Origin: Cyanobacteria bacterium FACHB-471
GTDB lineage: Bacteria > Cyanobacteriota > Cyanobacteriia > Elainellales > Elainellaceae
Reading direction: 5' to 3'
DNA: 64,000 nucleotides
Assembly: GCA_014695345.1 (NCBI GenBank)
Contig: JACJOC010000068.1
Location: 1 to 64,000 of the forward strand
Shown: piece after piece, positions 1-9,648 of the stretch
Position numbering within the stretch: the first letter of the stretch is position 1
Layout of the letters: every line of letters starts with the position of its first letter
The notes under the pieces: model-generated
Seen by the model: the letters and a program-made list of their open reading frames with translations, nothing else
What the model was told of the DNA's origin: nothing
The model's database searches: none
Made by a program: the position numbers and the translations under genes

Positions 1-330
1 GTTGAGTTCCGTTTGGACAGCCTCACTTCCTGGACAACACCAGTAGCTCAACTGCTCAGCCGGAACCAAGAGGCTATCTCCTGCTTGAAAGATTGATTCG
101 TGCCAGCGATCGTTAGATTTCTGGCTCAGATAAGTGGGATGCCCCATCGGTAGGATTAGCCAATGATCAGACAGAGCAGGCAGTTCTATTTCTTCTATTT
201 TGCCAGGAGTTAAAGTATAGTCATGTTGCTCAACCAGGATGCCATTCCAGCCCATCTGCCGACTGGATAAGGTCAGCGTTCTCTGGAGTCGTTGGTTCAG
301 CTCACTGGGCTTAAGAAGGGTGTTTCTCAT
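1..330 (-). CDS. AraC-family regulator, N-terminal part, cut by window edge
   Basis: An open frame runs from an ATG at 328-330 to the first base of the window without a stop (110 codons). Its product resembles the N-terminal sensing half of the AraC protein at 37948-38850: both have a MGWNG/LGWNG motif, a LPALSDHWL/VPALSDHWL block and the DR..HESI segment in the same order. The DNA-binding helix-turn-helix domain would lie beyond the window. Role by homology: transcription regulator; the effector is unknown. Start chosen as the first ATG, with stop codons upstream. Confidence 0.75.
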   Translation of the reverse strand, partial: MRNTLLKPSELNQRLQRTLTLSSRQMGWNGILVEQHDYTLTPGKIEEIELPALSDHWLILPMGHPTYLSQKSNDRWHESIFQAGDSLLVPAEQLSYWCCPGSEAVQTELN

Positions 331-623
331 AGAATTCGCCTGCACCTACTCATCCACAGTTTGGAGAAAAAACGCTTTTTGATTTTCCTAGCTTTTAACA
401 CGAGTTCATCTCAGGTCAACCCCCTTTAGATCGACATCTTTTCTTTTACGAAAAGAACATTATGTTAGCTCGATGACGATTTTGCTAAAGAGATTTGATG
501 CTGCTTAAGATCGATAGGCATCCTTAGCATCCTCGAAGCGAAACCGACGATTGATAGGCGGAGGTGATGTACCAATGGCATCATTCGGCAGTAGATAGGG
601 CGATGGCATTTTTCATCACGTCA

Positions 624-1409
624 TCAGAGCCGCAGGTTGGACAAATTAAATTGACTGACCCCAGAGACTTCAATTCTCTGGGCATTCACCCAGCGATTGT
701 CCTCGGAGAGCAATGATGCGATTGCCCTGCCGATATCATCCGGAAGACCCACACGACCCAAAGCCGTTTGCGAAGCGATGAAGTTGTTGATTTCTGGATT
801 TTCACGCACGGAGCCGCCTGCGAAATCGGTTTCGATCGCGCCCGGAGTCACAACATTTACGGCAATCTGTCGGTATCCCATGTATTTTGCCATGTATCGG
901 GTCAGTACCTCGATTGCACCTTTCATGCTGGCATAAGCTGAGTAGCCCGGCAGCGTAAAGCGAGCAAGACCCGACGAAAGATTCACAATCCGTCTACTGT
1001 CCTTGAGCAGTGGCAAAAGCTTTTGGGTGAGGAAGAAAACGCCCTTAAATGGGATGTTCATCAATTGATCAAAATCGTCCTCAGTGGTTTCGGCAAACGG
1101 CTTATTGATCCCAATTCCCGCATTGTTCACTAAAAAATCAAACTGCTCGGTCTGCCAGTTGTCTTAAAGCGTCTGTTTGACTTGTGCCACAAATCCATCA
1201 AAGGTTTTCGTGTTGGAAGTATCCAGTTGTAGGGCAACGGCTTTACCACCCAATTCTGCGACCTCAGAGACAACACTGTTTGCTTCTGCCTCGCTGCTGC
1301 GATACGTCACGATTACATCAACCCCTTTTTTTGCCAGTGCCAAAGCAGTATTTTTGCCCGGTCCTCGACTCGATCCTGTCACCAATGCGATCTTCGTCTT
1401 GTTTGTCAT
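624..1409 (-). pseudogene. SDR oxidoreductase (3-oxoacyl-ACP reductase-like) with one in-frame stop
   Basis: A complete short-chain dehydrogenase frame of 261 sense-length codons is interrupted once. The N-terminal piece (start ATG 1409) has the TGSSRGPGK cofactor motif. The reading continues in the same frame after a TAA at 1164-1166 with DNWQTEQFDFLVNNAG, the catalytic YSAYASMK region and a normal SDR C-terminus. Only the stop breaks the gene: both halves are in one frame and nothing is missing. Closest relative in the window is the intact SDR at 52519-53274. The downstream half could be translated from a GTG at 1130, but it would lack the Rossmann nucleotide site. Known role of the family: NAD(P)H-dependent carbonyl/alcohol interconversion in the cytoplasm. 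Confidence 0.85.
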
Positions 1410-1516
1410 GGTTATTTTTCTCGCTGTTGAGGTTAGTGATTGAATGAATAATGCGCTGAAAACTTCAATTCTCTTCGCTCGAGTGGAAGCCGCTTTAGAT
1501 GATATGGCGACCAGCA

Positions 1517-2173
1517 CTAGTTCCTCGGTGAAACTCTTATCCACAAATCGTTAAACTCTTGCATATCCAGAAAGGCGATCGCTTCGATCGCTTTACCATC
1601 CTGCATTCTGAAATACCAGGTGTAGGTGTTCCGATAAGGTCTGCCGTCCCCAGCGGTCGCCTCTCCATCCCACAGGGCAATGACCATGTCACCATCCGCC
1701 CAGATGCCGCGTACGGTTGGCACGATTGGAGTCGATAATCGGGCGCTGGTTGGGTTAACGACCTGATCGAGAAACGCTTGCTTGCGATAGGTGCCCGCAG
1801 TTGCACCAGTGCCCGTAATCGTCCAGGTTGCTTCTGGAGCAAGCAGGTCGAAGAAGTTGCTGTCTCCGTTCCGCCAACCGTCGAAATACTGCTGGACAAT
1901 TGCCTTGTTGCGCTGTTCGATCATCTCGGTATCTTGTACGCCTGCTGGATTGGACTGCCTGACCTGAACAACGTCTGCGATTGCTGAAGACCGATCAAGA
2001 GAAAGCTGCATCAGGCAGCGATCGCCACAGACAACCGCATCATGAGTTGACAGAACTACAGTCCCATCTGATGGAGAATCTGCCTGATCTGTGGGAGCTT
2101 TTGTCGTTGCCGGAACCGCCAGCAGCCCCATCAATCCCGTACCTATCAAAACCTGACCTAAACGATGTATCAT
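1517..2173 (-). CDS. Secreted NTF2/SnoaL-like protein
   Basis: A 218-residue protein with an N-terminal hydrophobic stretch (residues 5-25, LIGTGLMGLLAVPATTKA) that looks like a signal peptide. A low-complexity linker with a CGDRC pair follows, then an NTF2/SnoaL-like fold from about residue 80 (NKAIVQQYFDGWRNGD, LAPEATWTITG, YTWYFRMQDGKI-type core). Such domains are small cone-shaped barrels used for isomerase or cyclase chemistry or ligand binding; no reaction can be assigned. AGGAG lies before the ATG at 2173. It sits downstream of a decayed SDR on the same strand and may once have been cotranscribed with it. Confidence 0.7.
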   Translation of the reverse strand: MIHRLGQVLIGTGLMGLLAVPATTKAPTDQADSPSDGTVVLSTHDAVVCGDRCLMQLSLDRSSAIADVVQVRQSNPAGVQDTEMIEQRNKAIVQQYFDGWRNGDSNFFDLLAPEATWTITGTGATAGTYRKQAFLDQVVNPTSARLSTPIVPTVRGIWADGDMVIALWDGEATAGDGRPYRNTYTWYFRMQDGKAIEAIAFLDMQEFNDLWIRVSPRN

Positions 2174-2201
2174 CTAAAACTCCTGAGGTTTTCGTAAAAT
2201 T

Positions 2202-2465
2202 TTAGATATCTTTGAAGTCTGTACTTTTGGACACGGCTTCCCAATCATTCAAACTATTTGTCAATGCTTGGATATTGGCATGTACCCGTTGCAGTGCACC
2301 TCCCCTAGTACTAAATGCAAAGGTGGATTTCCCGCTGCAATGGCTTTGACGACTGGCTGTGCGCCTAAGATCGGATCGCCAAGCTGCTTCCCGGTGATAT
2401 CAACCAGATGCTGCACCGCCTTACCGCTGGTCGGCCGATAATCCGCAATCCTGGTTGGCTGTTGG
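2202..2465 (-). pseudogene. SDR C-terminal remnant
   Basis: The minus strand encodes pieces typical of the C-terminus of a ~280-aa classical SDR: DITGKQLGDPILGAQ, VVKAIAAGNPPLHLVLG, then after a one-base shift near 2290 ALQRVHANIQALTNSLNDWE and STDFKDI followed by a stop at 2202-2204. The N-terminal two thirds, with the cofactor site and Tyr-Lys pair, are absent. It ends only 28 bp before the start of the NTF2-like gene. Confidence 0.65.
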
Positions 2466-2494
2466 CAATTGAGTGATCGCTCAGAAAATCTGTT

Positions 2495-2741
2495 CTAAAT
2501 AGAAGTATCGAGTTGCAGGGCAGCGGCTTTACCACTGATTTCTGCGATCGCACCATCTAACGCTTTGGTCGTCGCGCCCACGTTAGTGACATCAGCGAAA
2601 GCAACGTCCGCGCCTTTCGCCCACCAAGCGTCAGCAGCTTTATCCGATCACAACACGATCACGCACCGGAAGTTTCTGTTTAAGCAACGTATCGGCAACC
2701 ACAGAACCCGTTTGACCGGTCGCGCCAAACACTACAAACAT
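2495..2741 (-). pseudogene. NmrA-like gene fused to SDR fragment
   Basis: From an ATG at 2741 (AGGAGG just upstream) the frame reads MFVVFGATGQTGSVVADTLL, an NmrA/NAD(P)-binding start. A frameshift near 2645 introduces a stop; in the next frame DKAADAWWAKGADVAFADVT continues the NmrA similarity. The 3' end (KAAALQLDTS, then TAG at 2495-2497) instead matches the KAVALQLDTS segment of the SDR at 624-1409. This is a recombinant relic, not a working gene. Confidence 0.65.
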
Positions 2742-2899
2742 AAAATTCCTCCTAAAATGGCGGAACCCATCTTGATAACCGAAGATGCCTAACAGCAAAG
2801 TTCAGCAGCAGTTTCCACTCTTGACGAGTCCGATGATTTAACGTTCGATTGTCAATCTTCTCTTATGGCATGGGTTTATCCTAGGCTTAAATAGCTTCT

Positions 2900-2949
2900 A
2901 CATAAATACACAAACCTGGCAGATGATTGCCTAATCCTCCCAAGCAAGG
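2900..2949. promoter_or_regulatory. Conserved divergent-promoter element, copy A
   Basis: On the minus strand this reads GGAGGATTAGGCAATCATCT then GCCAGGTTTGTGTATTTA. It is nearly identical to 30269-30316 and clearly related to 45016-45052 and 45341-45377. In all four places it separates an AraC_N-type regulator (here the relic at 3105) from an SDR/NmrA gene. Probably a shared regulator-binding and promoter region (inference). Confidence 0.6.
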
Positions 2950-3010
2950 CGTGGCAACGGAAAATTCTTCCTACAATGAGCGCAGAAGCAGAGTTTACAG
3001 CGGTTGTCAT

Positions 3011-3094
3011 TTGAATAAGCCACATAAACTAGCAGTTCAAGGAGCTACTGCATAATGCCTCTCTGTAGCTTACTAATTTGAAAAGCGCTGTAAG
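3011..3094 (+). repeat. Palindromic intergenic repeat, copy 1
   Basis: An ~84-bp segment beginning TTGAATAAGCCACA matches, in inverted orientation, 50873-50954. The outer arms (TAAGCCACA ... TGT(G/A)GCTTA) and inner arms (AGCAGT ... ACTGC) can fold into a cruciform. It looks like a REP/MITE-like element. No coding potential. Confidence 0.6.
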
Positions 3095-3104
3095 TTAGGA
3101 CAGC

Positions 3105-3477
3105 ATGACAATTAAGGCACGGAACCATGAGGCGGCGATCGCTCGTTGTGCAGAACTGGCGACATTAGTTGATCGACACACAGTCGGTAAGAAAAATGGT
3201 ATCTATACAACCGCGATCGATTCCTTAGAGTTCACGCGAGAATACGAACCTATCAGCGTAATTACAGGAGTCAGCGAACTGCTGCTCGGGATTGTGGTTC
3301 AGGGCACAAAATAAGTGCTGCTAAACGAGAAAACCTATCGGTATAGTGTTGTTCAGTATTTGGTGGTGTCGGTGGATTTGCCCGTGAGTAGATGTGTGGT
3401 AGAAGTGTCCCCCGCTCAGCCCTATCTCGGATTTAAGCTGAGTTTAGATCCCGTTCAGCTCTGTAGGTTTAGGCGTT
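3105..3477 (+). pseudogene. AraC_N-type regulator remnant (N-terminal domain)
   Basis: The frame reads ARCAELATLVDRHTVGK and continues through ISVITGVSELLLGIVVQG, then meets a TAA at 3312-3314, then continues in the same frame with YRYSVVQYLVVSVDLPVS and QPYLGFKLSLDPVQLC. This is the AraC_N sensor domain seen at 44038-44823. Similarity stops near 3477 and the helix-turn-helix half is missing. It faces the NmrA/SDR relic at 2495-2741 across the conserved intergenic element, so this is a decayed AraC/oxidoreductase divergent pair. Confidence 0.75.
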
Positions 3478-3563
3478 TAGTATTGCAGGTTGCTACACTT
3501 ACACATCACTATGCAGCTTTTTATGCCATTCAACCAACAATTTCACACGGGGAGCCAAATTAT

Positions 3564-4796
3564 TCAGTGCCTGTGTGGGTGTGGATGCTGCTGGTAATGC
3601 TGCCGGAGTAGGTCTCTACCGTAGTCGTTCCCATTCGGTGTCCGCACCACGGTGTGGATGTGCTCGCGTGTAGGCTGGCCCTGTTCCAAATACTGCAGCC
3701 CGATCGGCGTCTGATGATCGAACTCGATCAGAATCACCGGGCTGTGGATGCGGTAATAGAAGACGCTGTTCGGTTCTGTCCCGCCGAGCCAAGTGAACCG
3801 GGTTTCATCCAGATGTTGCCGCACCTCGTTCATCTTGACCGTCGCGTGCCCGTCGCGCATGTTCCTCACATACTCGCCAATTAAATCGAGCAATTGCTCC
3901 TTCTGTTCGGCTGTGAACTCTGTGGCGCGGATCCCCGCATAGTCGAGGACGACGTTGTCCTGGAACGCTTCGCCCACGTTGTTGTTGCGGGTCTTGGAGA
4001 CCTCAATGATGGCATTCTCACGCTGTGCATCATCGAGCGCATTGATCAGTGCTAGACCCTTGTTCTGTTCGTTTTGCAGCACGGTCGTTCCTTCGTACCT
4101 GCCGGCGGTAGCCGTCACTGGCTCGGAACCCATGAAAGTGGGTGTCATCACCACCTGGTCGCCCAGCACAAAGTAGTTGATGGCTAGGTGGTGACCATCG
4201 AGTTGCCAGCCCCATGGCTCCTCCTCTGAAGGCACACCCATCACCGTGATCCAGAAGAGCCATTCGCCGTATTCCTCGAAATTATTGTTATTCAGCTCGC
4301 CCAGCGTGTGGTTGAGCCGCATGATGTCGCGCGACTGCTCCAATCCCTTAGCGCTGAGCGAGACTCGCAGCAGGTCGAAGGCTGCCTCGCGCTGTGCCTC
4401 AGCCATTTCATAGAAGCCTATGCCCTGACGGATGTAGAAGTGCTGGTTCATCCACTTGCGCCATTCCGGGTCGTCAACTGAAAATACCGTCTTGGCACGC
4501 TGCTCTGGGGTCAAAGTGGCGAGGAAAGCTTCGGCGGTACTGCGGACGGGCGCGGTGGAGACTCCGGTCGAGCGGATGGGGAAGAGACCTGGGATGACGT
4601 CACCGTTTGTGGTAACACCCTTAAACGGCTCGGCTAGACCACGGGCCTCGGCTTCTTGCGACATGCGACGGAAGCGCTCAGCGAGGGCACCTGATAGCTG
4701 CTGTGCATGGGATTTGACACTATGTGTTAAGACACTAGCGAGACTGACGACGACGCTGGTGCCTGCCATGATGCCCAGGAATTTACGACGATGCAT
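3564..4796 (-). CDS. DUF3500 family protein, Tat-exported
   Basis: A 410-residue protein. Residues 2-8 (HRRKFLG) with the following hydrophobic segment ([15 protein letters not shown]) and an AHA-type cleavage region form a twin-arginine signal, so the folded protein is probably sent to the periplasm or lumen. The body matches the DUF3500 family layout: a [10 protein letters not shown] region, [20 protein letters not shown], and a C-terminal FTWLGGTE...[15 protein letters not shown] block with a terminal HPHPHRH tail. The family has no settled biochemical role; its conserved His/Asp suggest metal-dependent chemistry (inference). TAGGAGG precedes the ATG. It lies downstream of the RND operon on the same strand, 125 bp away. 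Confidence 0.8.
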   Translation of the reverse strand: MHRRKFLGIMAGTSVVVSLASVLTHSVKSHAQQLSGALAERFRRMSQEAEARGLAEPFKGVTTNGDVIPGLFPIRSTGVSTAPVRSTAEAFLATLTPEQRAKTVFSVDDPEWRKWMNQHFYIRQGIGFYEMAEAQREAAFDLLRVSLSAKGLEQSRDIMRLNHTLGELNNNNFEEYGEWLFWITVMGVPSEEEPWGWQLDGHHLAINYFVLGDQVVMTPTFMGSEPVTATAGRYEGTTVLQNEQNKGLALINALDDAQRENAIIEVSKTRNNNVGEAFQDNVVLDYAGIRATEFTAEQKEQLLDLIGEYVRNMRDGHATVKMNEVRQHLDETRFTWLGGTEPNSVFYYRIHSPVILIEFDHQTPIGLQYLEQGQPTREHIHTVVRTPNGNDYGRDLLRQHYQQHPHPHRH

Positions 4797-4821
4797 ATTT
4801 ACAATGACCTCCTAGAGTTAG

Positions 4822-4892
4822 CTGTGCTGCAAAAACTTGTTGAAAATAGAAGTGTGCAGTGACTTTCTATTTGTTGTGATGCCAAAGTAGTG
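4822..4892. repeat. IS6-like end fragment plus shared intergenic repeat
   Basis: CTGTGCTGCAAAAACTTG (4822 onward) resembles the element end at 59144-59164 (read on the minus strand, GGGTTGTGTCGCAAAAACTAG-like) and a second copy at 21493. It is directly followed by TTTCTATTTGTTGTGATGCC then AAAGTAGTG, which recurs at 20767-20807. Probable footprint of a lost insertion sequence. Confidence 0.4.
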
Positions 4893-4921
4893 CCGTCTAA
4901 TTAGATACTGTACAAATCACA

Positions 4922-7900
4922 TCAACGGGTTGTTGTAACTACTTCCGTTGATGCTTGGCGCTGGCTGGTTCGCTTTGACTTACGACCCGAAATGTCATAC
5001 AACAATCCCATCAAGGCAGGAACAACGGTTGGGGTTAGGATGGTGGAGAACGCTAATCCTCCAGTTAAGACAATTCCCAATCCCTGATATAACTCGGTTC
5101 CCTGACCTGGCAAAACAGCCAGCGGCAACATTCCTAGCACACTGGTTCCAGCCGCCATAAAAATAGCGCGTAGGCGATCGCGCGTGGCTTCGTAAAGCGA
5201 TTCATCGTAGTTCATTCCCTCTTCTTGAAGTTGGAGGGCACGATCGACCAGTAAAATTGCATTGTTGACGACTACGCCTGTTAAAATCACAAATCCCAGT
5301 GCTGTGATCATATCCAGCGGCACAATTACACCTGGAATGTAATTAGCAAGGACTAAGCTGAGCAACGCGCCCGTCATTCCCATTGGAACTGTTGCCATGA
5401 TCACCCAGGGGTAGAGGAACGAACGATAGAGAGCAACCAACAGCAAATAGGTAATAAACAGCGACAACGCAAAGGCAGAAGCTAACTGAGATACGGCGGT
5501 AGCTAAACGGTCTGCGGAACCTGCTAGCTGAATTCGATAACCAGGAGGAAGATTCGCCCGTAGGGGAGCAAGTACCTGCGTTTCTGCTTGCTCTACCAAT
5601 CGACCTAAGGGTGCATCGGCAGCCAGTGAAGCAATCAATGTCACTGATCGATCTAAATCCACATGATTCACTACATCGGGACCAGTCGTCTCCCGCACCT
5701 CAGCCACATCTGAAAGTTGAATGCGTTGTCCTCTGCTGGTGTAAAGCGGCAATTGGCGCAATTGTTCAGGGGTTTCCACAAAGATATCCTGGAGTTCAAC
5801 TGAGACATCTAGCTCTTCGTTACCATCAATAAATTCAGACGCTAACCGTCCGCCCAGTGCAGCTTCCACGACAGTTCCTACGTCTGCTTCAGCCACTCCC
5901 ACTTCGGCTAAGCGTTCGCGATCGGGAATTACTTGAAGTTCACCTGCCCCAAACGCATAGTTTGAACGCACGTTCTGAACACCACTCAACGATCGCAGTT
6001 GCCCGCTCACCTGCCCATCAAGCTGACTCAACTGCTCTAAATCGGTGCCAATAATATCCACCTCAAACTCTTTACCCGGATCGCGGAAGATTGGTGTTCG
6101 CGATGGCACTAAAAAGCGGTAGCCTGCAAACTGATTGCTGACGCTTCGCATTCGATCGACCATGTCCGATAAACCACGGGTGGTTGCAAACTCTGGTTTA
6201 AGAACGGTGTTAATCGATCGCGTTCCACCAGGACGATCAACATGCAGTACTCGTTCAACTTCCGGTTGCGATCTCAGCCAATCTCGGACAGGTTGTGACT
6301 GTCGAATGGCTTCTGGCATGCTGGTTCCAGGTATTGGCTCATTGCGCCAAAGCAGGTTATTGCGATTGCCTTCGGGCAAATAATCGGCGGGTGGCAACAG
6401 TAAAAAACTCGTTGCCAAGAGCACGATTGGAATCGCCAGAACCAATAAGCGACGCTTTAATCGTCCGCGTCCGAGTGACCAACGTACCGTTGCAGCTAGT
6501 ACGGCTTCCAGTCTGCCCTGAAACACTCGAAATACGGCTGACGTTTTTGCCACCGATCGCTCTAGCCAATTGCCTCCGTGATAGGTTCCACCTGTCATCA
6601 TTTGCAGTGCCTCCGATTGCTTGAGGAATAAACCAGAGAGCATCGGAACCAGGGTAAAGGCTGCAAAGAGTGAGAACAATGTAGAGAAAGATAGGGTGAT
6701 TGCCATATCTATATACAACTGCCCCACCTCTCCCGTTACCATAATTAAGGGAACGAAAACCACAACGTTCGTGAGCGTTGAGCCGAGCATGGCTGCCCAC
6801 ACCTCTTGAGTGCCGTCAACCGCAGCTTGCAAGGGCTGCTTACCCTGCTGCATATGGGTGAAGATGTTCTCTACTACTACGATGGCATTATCTACCATCA
6901 TCCCAATTGCAAAAGATAAACCTGCCAGACTGATGATATTCAATGTGCGATCAAATAAACGCATCACGGTGAACGTCACGATTAACGATGTGGGAATCGT
7001 TAAGGCAATTACAGCAACCGTTCGCATGGAACCCAAAAACAACAGCAAAACCGCTGTTGCCAGTAATGCTCCTGAAACTAGGTTGCCTTGCACAAACGCA
7101 ATTGCTTGATTGATGTATTCGCTCTCATCGTAGTTATAGATAAACTGAATTCCTTCTCCCTCCTGGTCAAACTGGGCTTCCAATTCTGTAATTGCCGAGC
7201 GCACACCTCTGGCGACATTAGGTACGTTTGCACCCACTTGTCGAATAATGCCGAGTATGACAGTTTCCGTATCGTTGAAGACGAGCGCACTGTCCCTGGA
7301 TCTGCGTCCCATCTGGACGGTTGCCACATCTCGCAAATAGACCGTGCCAGACGCATCCCGCCGGAGAATAAAGGTTTCAATCTGCTCTAACTCTTGCGAT
7401 CGGCTTAACGTCCGCACCCGATATTCCCGCCGACCCAATTCCAGCGGTCCACCCCGGATATCGCGGTTGTTTTCCTGCAAAACCTGTATCACATCCCCAA
7501 TCGTCAGGTTCCGATCGGTTAGCGCCTGCGGATTCACTAGTACCTCGACTTCACGCTGTCGTCCACCAGCTGTGACAAATTGCCCCACTCCATTCACTTG
7601 TCGCAATCGTGGCACAATCACTTCATCCACTAAGTCGCGGTAGTGGTCAGGGTCACTTTCAAATCCCTCTTTCGGCATCATTGGTATCCACATCATGGGA
7701 GCGGTATTGCCCCCAACCAATTCCACATTTGATTCATCCGCTTCTTCTGGCAGGCTGTCTGCTTGCTGTAAACGGTTGATCACATCAACGAGGCGATCGT
7801 TCAGGTTATTGCCCTCCTCGAATTCCAATGTAATCACGCTTAACCCAGTTAGAGAGACGCTGCTCACTTCCTGAACACCTTGAACTTGCTCCATTTGTTC

Positions 7901-8104
7901 TTCGATCGAGCGCGTCACCAAATCTTCGACTTCGACAGGAGCCGCTCCCGGATAGCGAGTAGTGATGGTAATTTCAGGGCGATCGCCACCAGGCTGCAAC
8001 TCCAGTGGCAAATTCAGCAGTGCCAGAATTCCGAGTAGCGCCAGCAAAACAAACAGCACGAGTGTTCCGTGCCGCCAACGCACAGCCGTTTCAATCAGAT
8101 TCAT
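4922..8104 (-). CDS. RND efflux pump inner-membrane subunit (AcrB/HAE type)
   Basis: A 1060-aa protein of the size and two-fold architecture of RND multidrug transporters: TM1 at about 13-33, a large periplasmic porter loop, TM2-6 around 335-500, a cytoplasmic linker, TM7 near 560, a second porter loop and TM8-12 near 860-1040. The proton-relay helix TM4 reads SFAIGMMVDNAIVVVEN, with Asp followed by Asn where AcrB has Asp-Asp. TM10 reads TGVVVNNAILLVD. It would work as a trimer using the proton gradient. Its partner adaptor gene ends only 6 bp upstream, so they are cotranscribed. Substrate cannot be deduced. No outer-membrane channel gene is adjacent. Confidence 0.93.
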   Translation of the reverse strand: MNLIETAVRWRHGTLVLFVLLALLGILALLNLPLELQPGGDRPEITITTRYPGAAPVEVEDLVTRSIEEQMEQVQGVQEVSSVSLTGLSVITLEFEEGNNLNDRLVDVINRLQQADSLPEEADESNVELVGGNTAPMMWIPMMPKEGFESDPDHYRDLVDEVIVPRLRQVNGVGQFVTAGGRQREVEVLVNPQALTDRNLTIGDVIQVLQENNRDIRGGPLELGRREYRVRTLSRSQELEQIETFILRRDASGTVYLRDVATVQMGRRSRDSALVFNDTETVILGIIRQVGANVPNVARGVRSAITELEAQFDQEGEGIQFIYNYDESEYINQAIAFVQGNLVSGALLATAVLLLFLGSMRTVAVIALTIPTSLIVTFTVMRLFDRTLNIISLAGLSFAIGMMVDNAIVVVENIFTHMQQGKQPLQAAVDGTQEVWAAMLGSTLTNVVVFVPLIMVTGEVGQLYIDMAITLSFSTLFSLFAAFTLVPMLSGLFLKQSEALQMMTGGTYHGGNWLERSVAKTSAVFRVFQGRLEAVLAATVRWSLGRGRLKRRLLVLAIPIVLLATSFLLLPPADYLPEGNRNNLLWRNEPIPGTSMPEAIRQSQPVRDWLRSQPEVERVLHVDRPGGTRSINTVLKPEFATTRGLSDMVDRMRSVSNQFAGYRFLVPSRTPIFRDPGKEFEVDIIGTDLEQLSQLDGQVSGQLRSLSGVQNVRSNYAFGAGELQVIPDRERLAEVGVAEADVGTVVEAALGGRLASEFIDGNEELDVSVELQDIFVETPEQLRQLPLYTSRGQRIQLSDVAEVRETTGPDVVNHVDLDRSVTLIASLAADAPLGRLVEQAETQVLAPLRANLPPGYRIQLAGSADRLATAVSQLASAFALSLFITYLLLVALYRSFLYPWVIMATVPMGMTGALLSLVLANYIPGVIVPLDMITALGFVILTGVVVNNAILLVDRALQLQEEGMNYDESLYEATRDRLRAIFMAAGTSVLGMLPLAVLPGQGTELYQGLGIVLTGGLAFSTILTPTVVPALMGLLYDISGRKSKRTSQRQASTEVVTTTR

Positions 8105-8110
8105 AATTGC

Positions 8111-9487
8111 CTAACCTCCCACTGCTTCACTCACTTGAACGGCTGTACCGTTTTGCAATCCATCGCCGCCGCGAATCACGATCGGCTGACCCGTTTGCAA
8201 TTGTTCACTGGCAATGGCAACTTGCTCACCCATGTCGGACACGAGTTCTACCTCAACTTGAGTAGCAGTGCTATCGGTGACGGTGAAGACAAACCACTGA
8301 TCTTGCCGCTGCGTCAAGGCATCCCGCGAAATCACAAAACCAGGCGTGTTGGATGGCAACTCTAAGCGTCCTGTAATTGCCATACCGGATAGCAACCCTT
8401 GTGGTGGATTGCTGAGCTGCACCCGGATGCGCTGTCGTCTAGATATCGGATCAGCCGCTGGCACAACGCCTGTTATCGTGGCGCGTCCCTGCCATTGCGG
8501 TAAAGCGCGGGCACTCAGCTCAATCGGCATTCCAGCGGCAATTCCACCACTTAACTCTTCTGGTAGTTCTAGAAATACATCCAGCCGATCGCCCGACACC
8601 AGTGTCATCACTTCCTCTGAGCTTTCGATATAGTCTCCGGGACTGACTCGACGCTCTTGCACCACGCCTGCTGTTGCTGCCGTAATTTGGGTACGTTGCA
8701 GAGCTAGTTCAACCTGATTAACCGCTGCTTCAGTCGCCGCCACCACAGCCCGTTGTGCTGCGATTTCTTCGAGAGTGGGACCTGCTTGGGCTTCGGCTAA
8801 CTCAGCTTGGGCGGACAGCCGTTCACCCTGGGCATCATTCAGAGCGGCTTGTGTTTCCACTAATAAACGCTGAGGTGCTGCTCCTTCTCGCACCAAGCTT
8901 TCAATCCGATTCAGGTTGTCTGCGGCTGCTTGTTCTCGTGCTTGAGCCGATCGCACCGCAGCCTGACGTTGAGCAATAATTTCCGGGCGAGTACCAACTT
9001 CCAGTCGTGCCAAATTACTGCGTGCTTGAGCAAGCTGTGCTTGAGCTTCAGCCAGCGCCAATTGTTGATCACTGTTATCTAGGATGGCGAGTGGACTTCC
9101 AACCGTAACCCGATCGCCTGGTTGCACCAGCACTTGTTGAATCACACCATTGGTCTGAGCGCGTACCGTTGCCTGTGCCGTAGACTCAACCTGCCCCAGC
9201 AGTTCGATCTGTCTTACCCCATTTCCGGGTGAAAGTTCCGTTACCTCTACGGCACGAGGCGGTGTTTGAGGAGTCTGAGCAGGTTGGGCTACTCCACTTG
9301 TGGGAGCAATCCAACGCCCAAACATAACTCCACCTGTCAACAGAGATAGCGCCAACAGTGTCCATATCCAAGGTTTCTTAGAGCGTAATGGATTAGAGTT
9401 AGATTGAAGCTGAGAACTGAACGATGAATCAGTTTGCGAATTTGGCTGTGAATCTGAAGACGAGAACTGCGGCTCGGATGCGCTCAT
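8111..9487 (-). CDS. RND periplasmic adaptor (membrane-fusion protein)
   Basis: A 458-residue HlyD/AcrA-type adaptor. A Ser/Gln-rich cytosolic tail (1-38) leads to one membrane helix (about 39-58, WTLLALSLLTGGVMFG). A lipoyl/barrel-sandwich half (TVRAQTNGVIQQVLVQPGDRV) follows, then a long Ala/Gln/Glu-rich alpha-hairpin (about 130-260), the second lipoyl half (AATAGVVQERRVSPGDYI) and a beta-barrel domain (SGMAITGRLELP). It links the RND pump to an outer-membrane channel. It lies between the response regulator and the pump on one strand, consistent with a two-component-controlled efflux operon. Confidence 0.92.
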   Translation of the reverse strand: MSASEPQFSSSDSQPNSQTDSSFSSQLQSNSNPLRSKKPWIWTLLALSLLTGGVMFGRWIAPTSGVAQPAQTPQTPPRAVEVTELSPGNGVRQIELLGQVESTAQATVRAQTNGVIQQVLVQPGDRVTVGSPLAILDNSDQQLALAEAQAQLAQARSNLARLEVGTRPEIIAQRQAAVRSAQAREQAAADNLNRIESLVREGAAPQRLLVETQAALNDAQGERLSAQAELAEAQAGPTLEEIAAQRAVVAATEAAVNQVELALQRTQITAATAGVVQERRVSPGDYIESSEEVMTLVSGDRLDVFLELPEELSGGIAAGMPIELSARALPQWQGRATITGVVPAADPISRRQRIRVQLSNPPQGLLSGMAITGRLELPSNTPGFVISRDALTQRQDQWFVFTVTDSTATQVEVELVSDMGEQVAIASEQLQTGQPIVIRGGDGLQNGTAVQVSEAVGG

Positions 9488-9648
9488 AATACCTCTCTAA
9501 TTCACTAAAAGACCTACATCGAACCAGATCGCTTCCTAGCCCTTTCGCAAACGCGATCGTGGCATTTTACAAAGCCTCGTACGGTTAGCGCAGCCATTTA
9601 GCTGTTGCTTGCTGACACTTGTCTGACAGGTTTATGCGGGCATTTTCT

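Noticed and set aside
6357-7380. Alternative frames within the RND pump gene
   Set aside because: The RND frame is continuous and full length; the others lack homology and ribosome sites.
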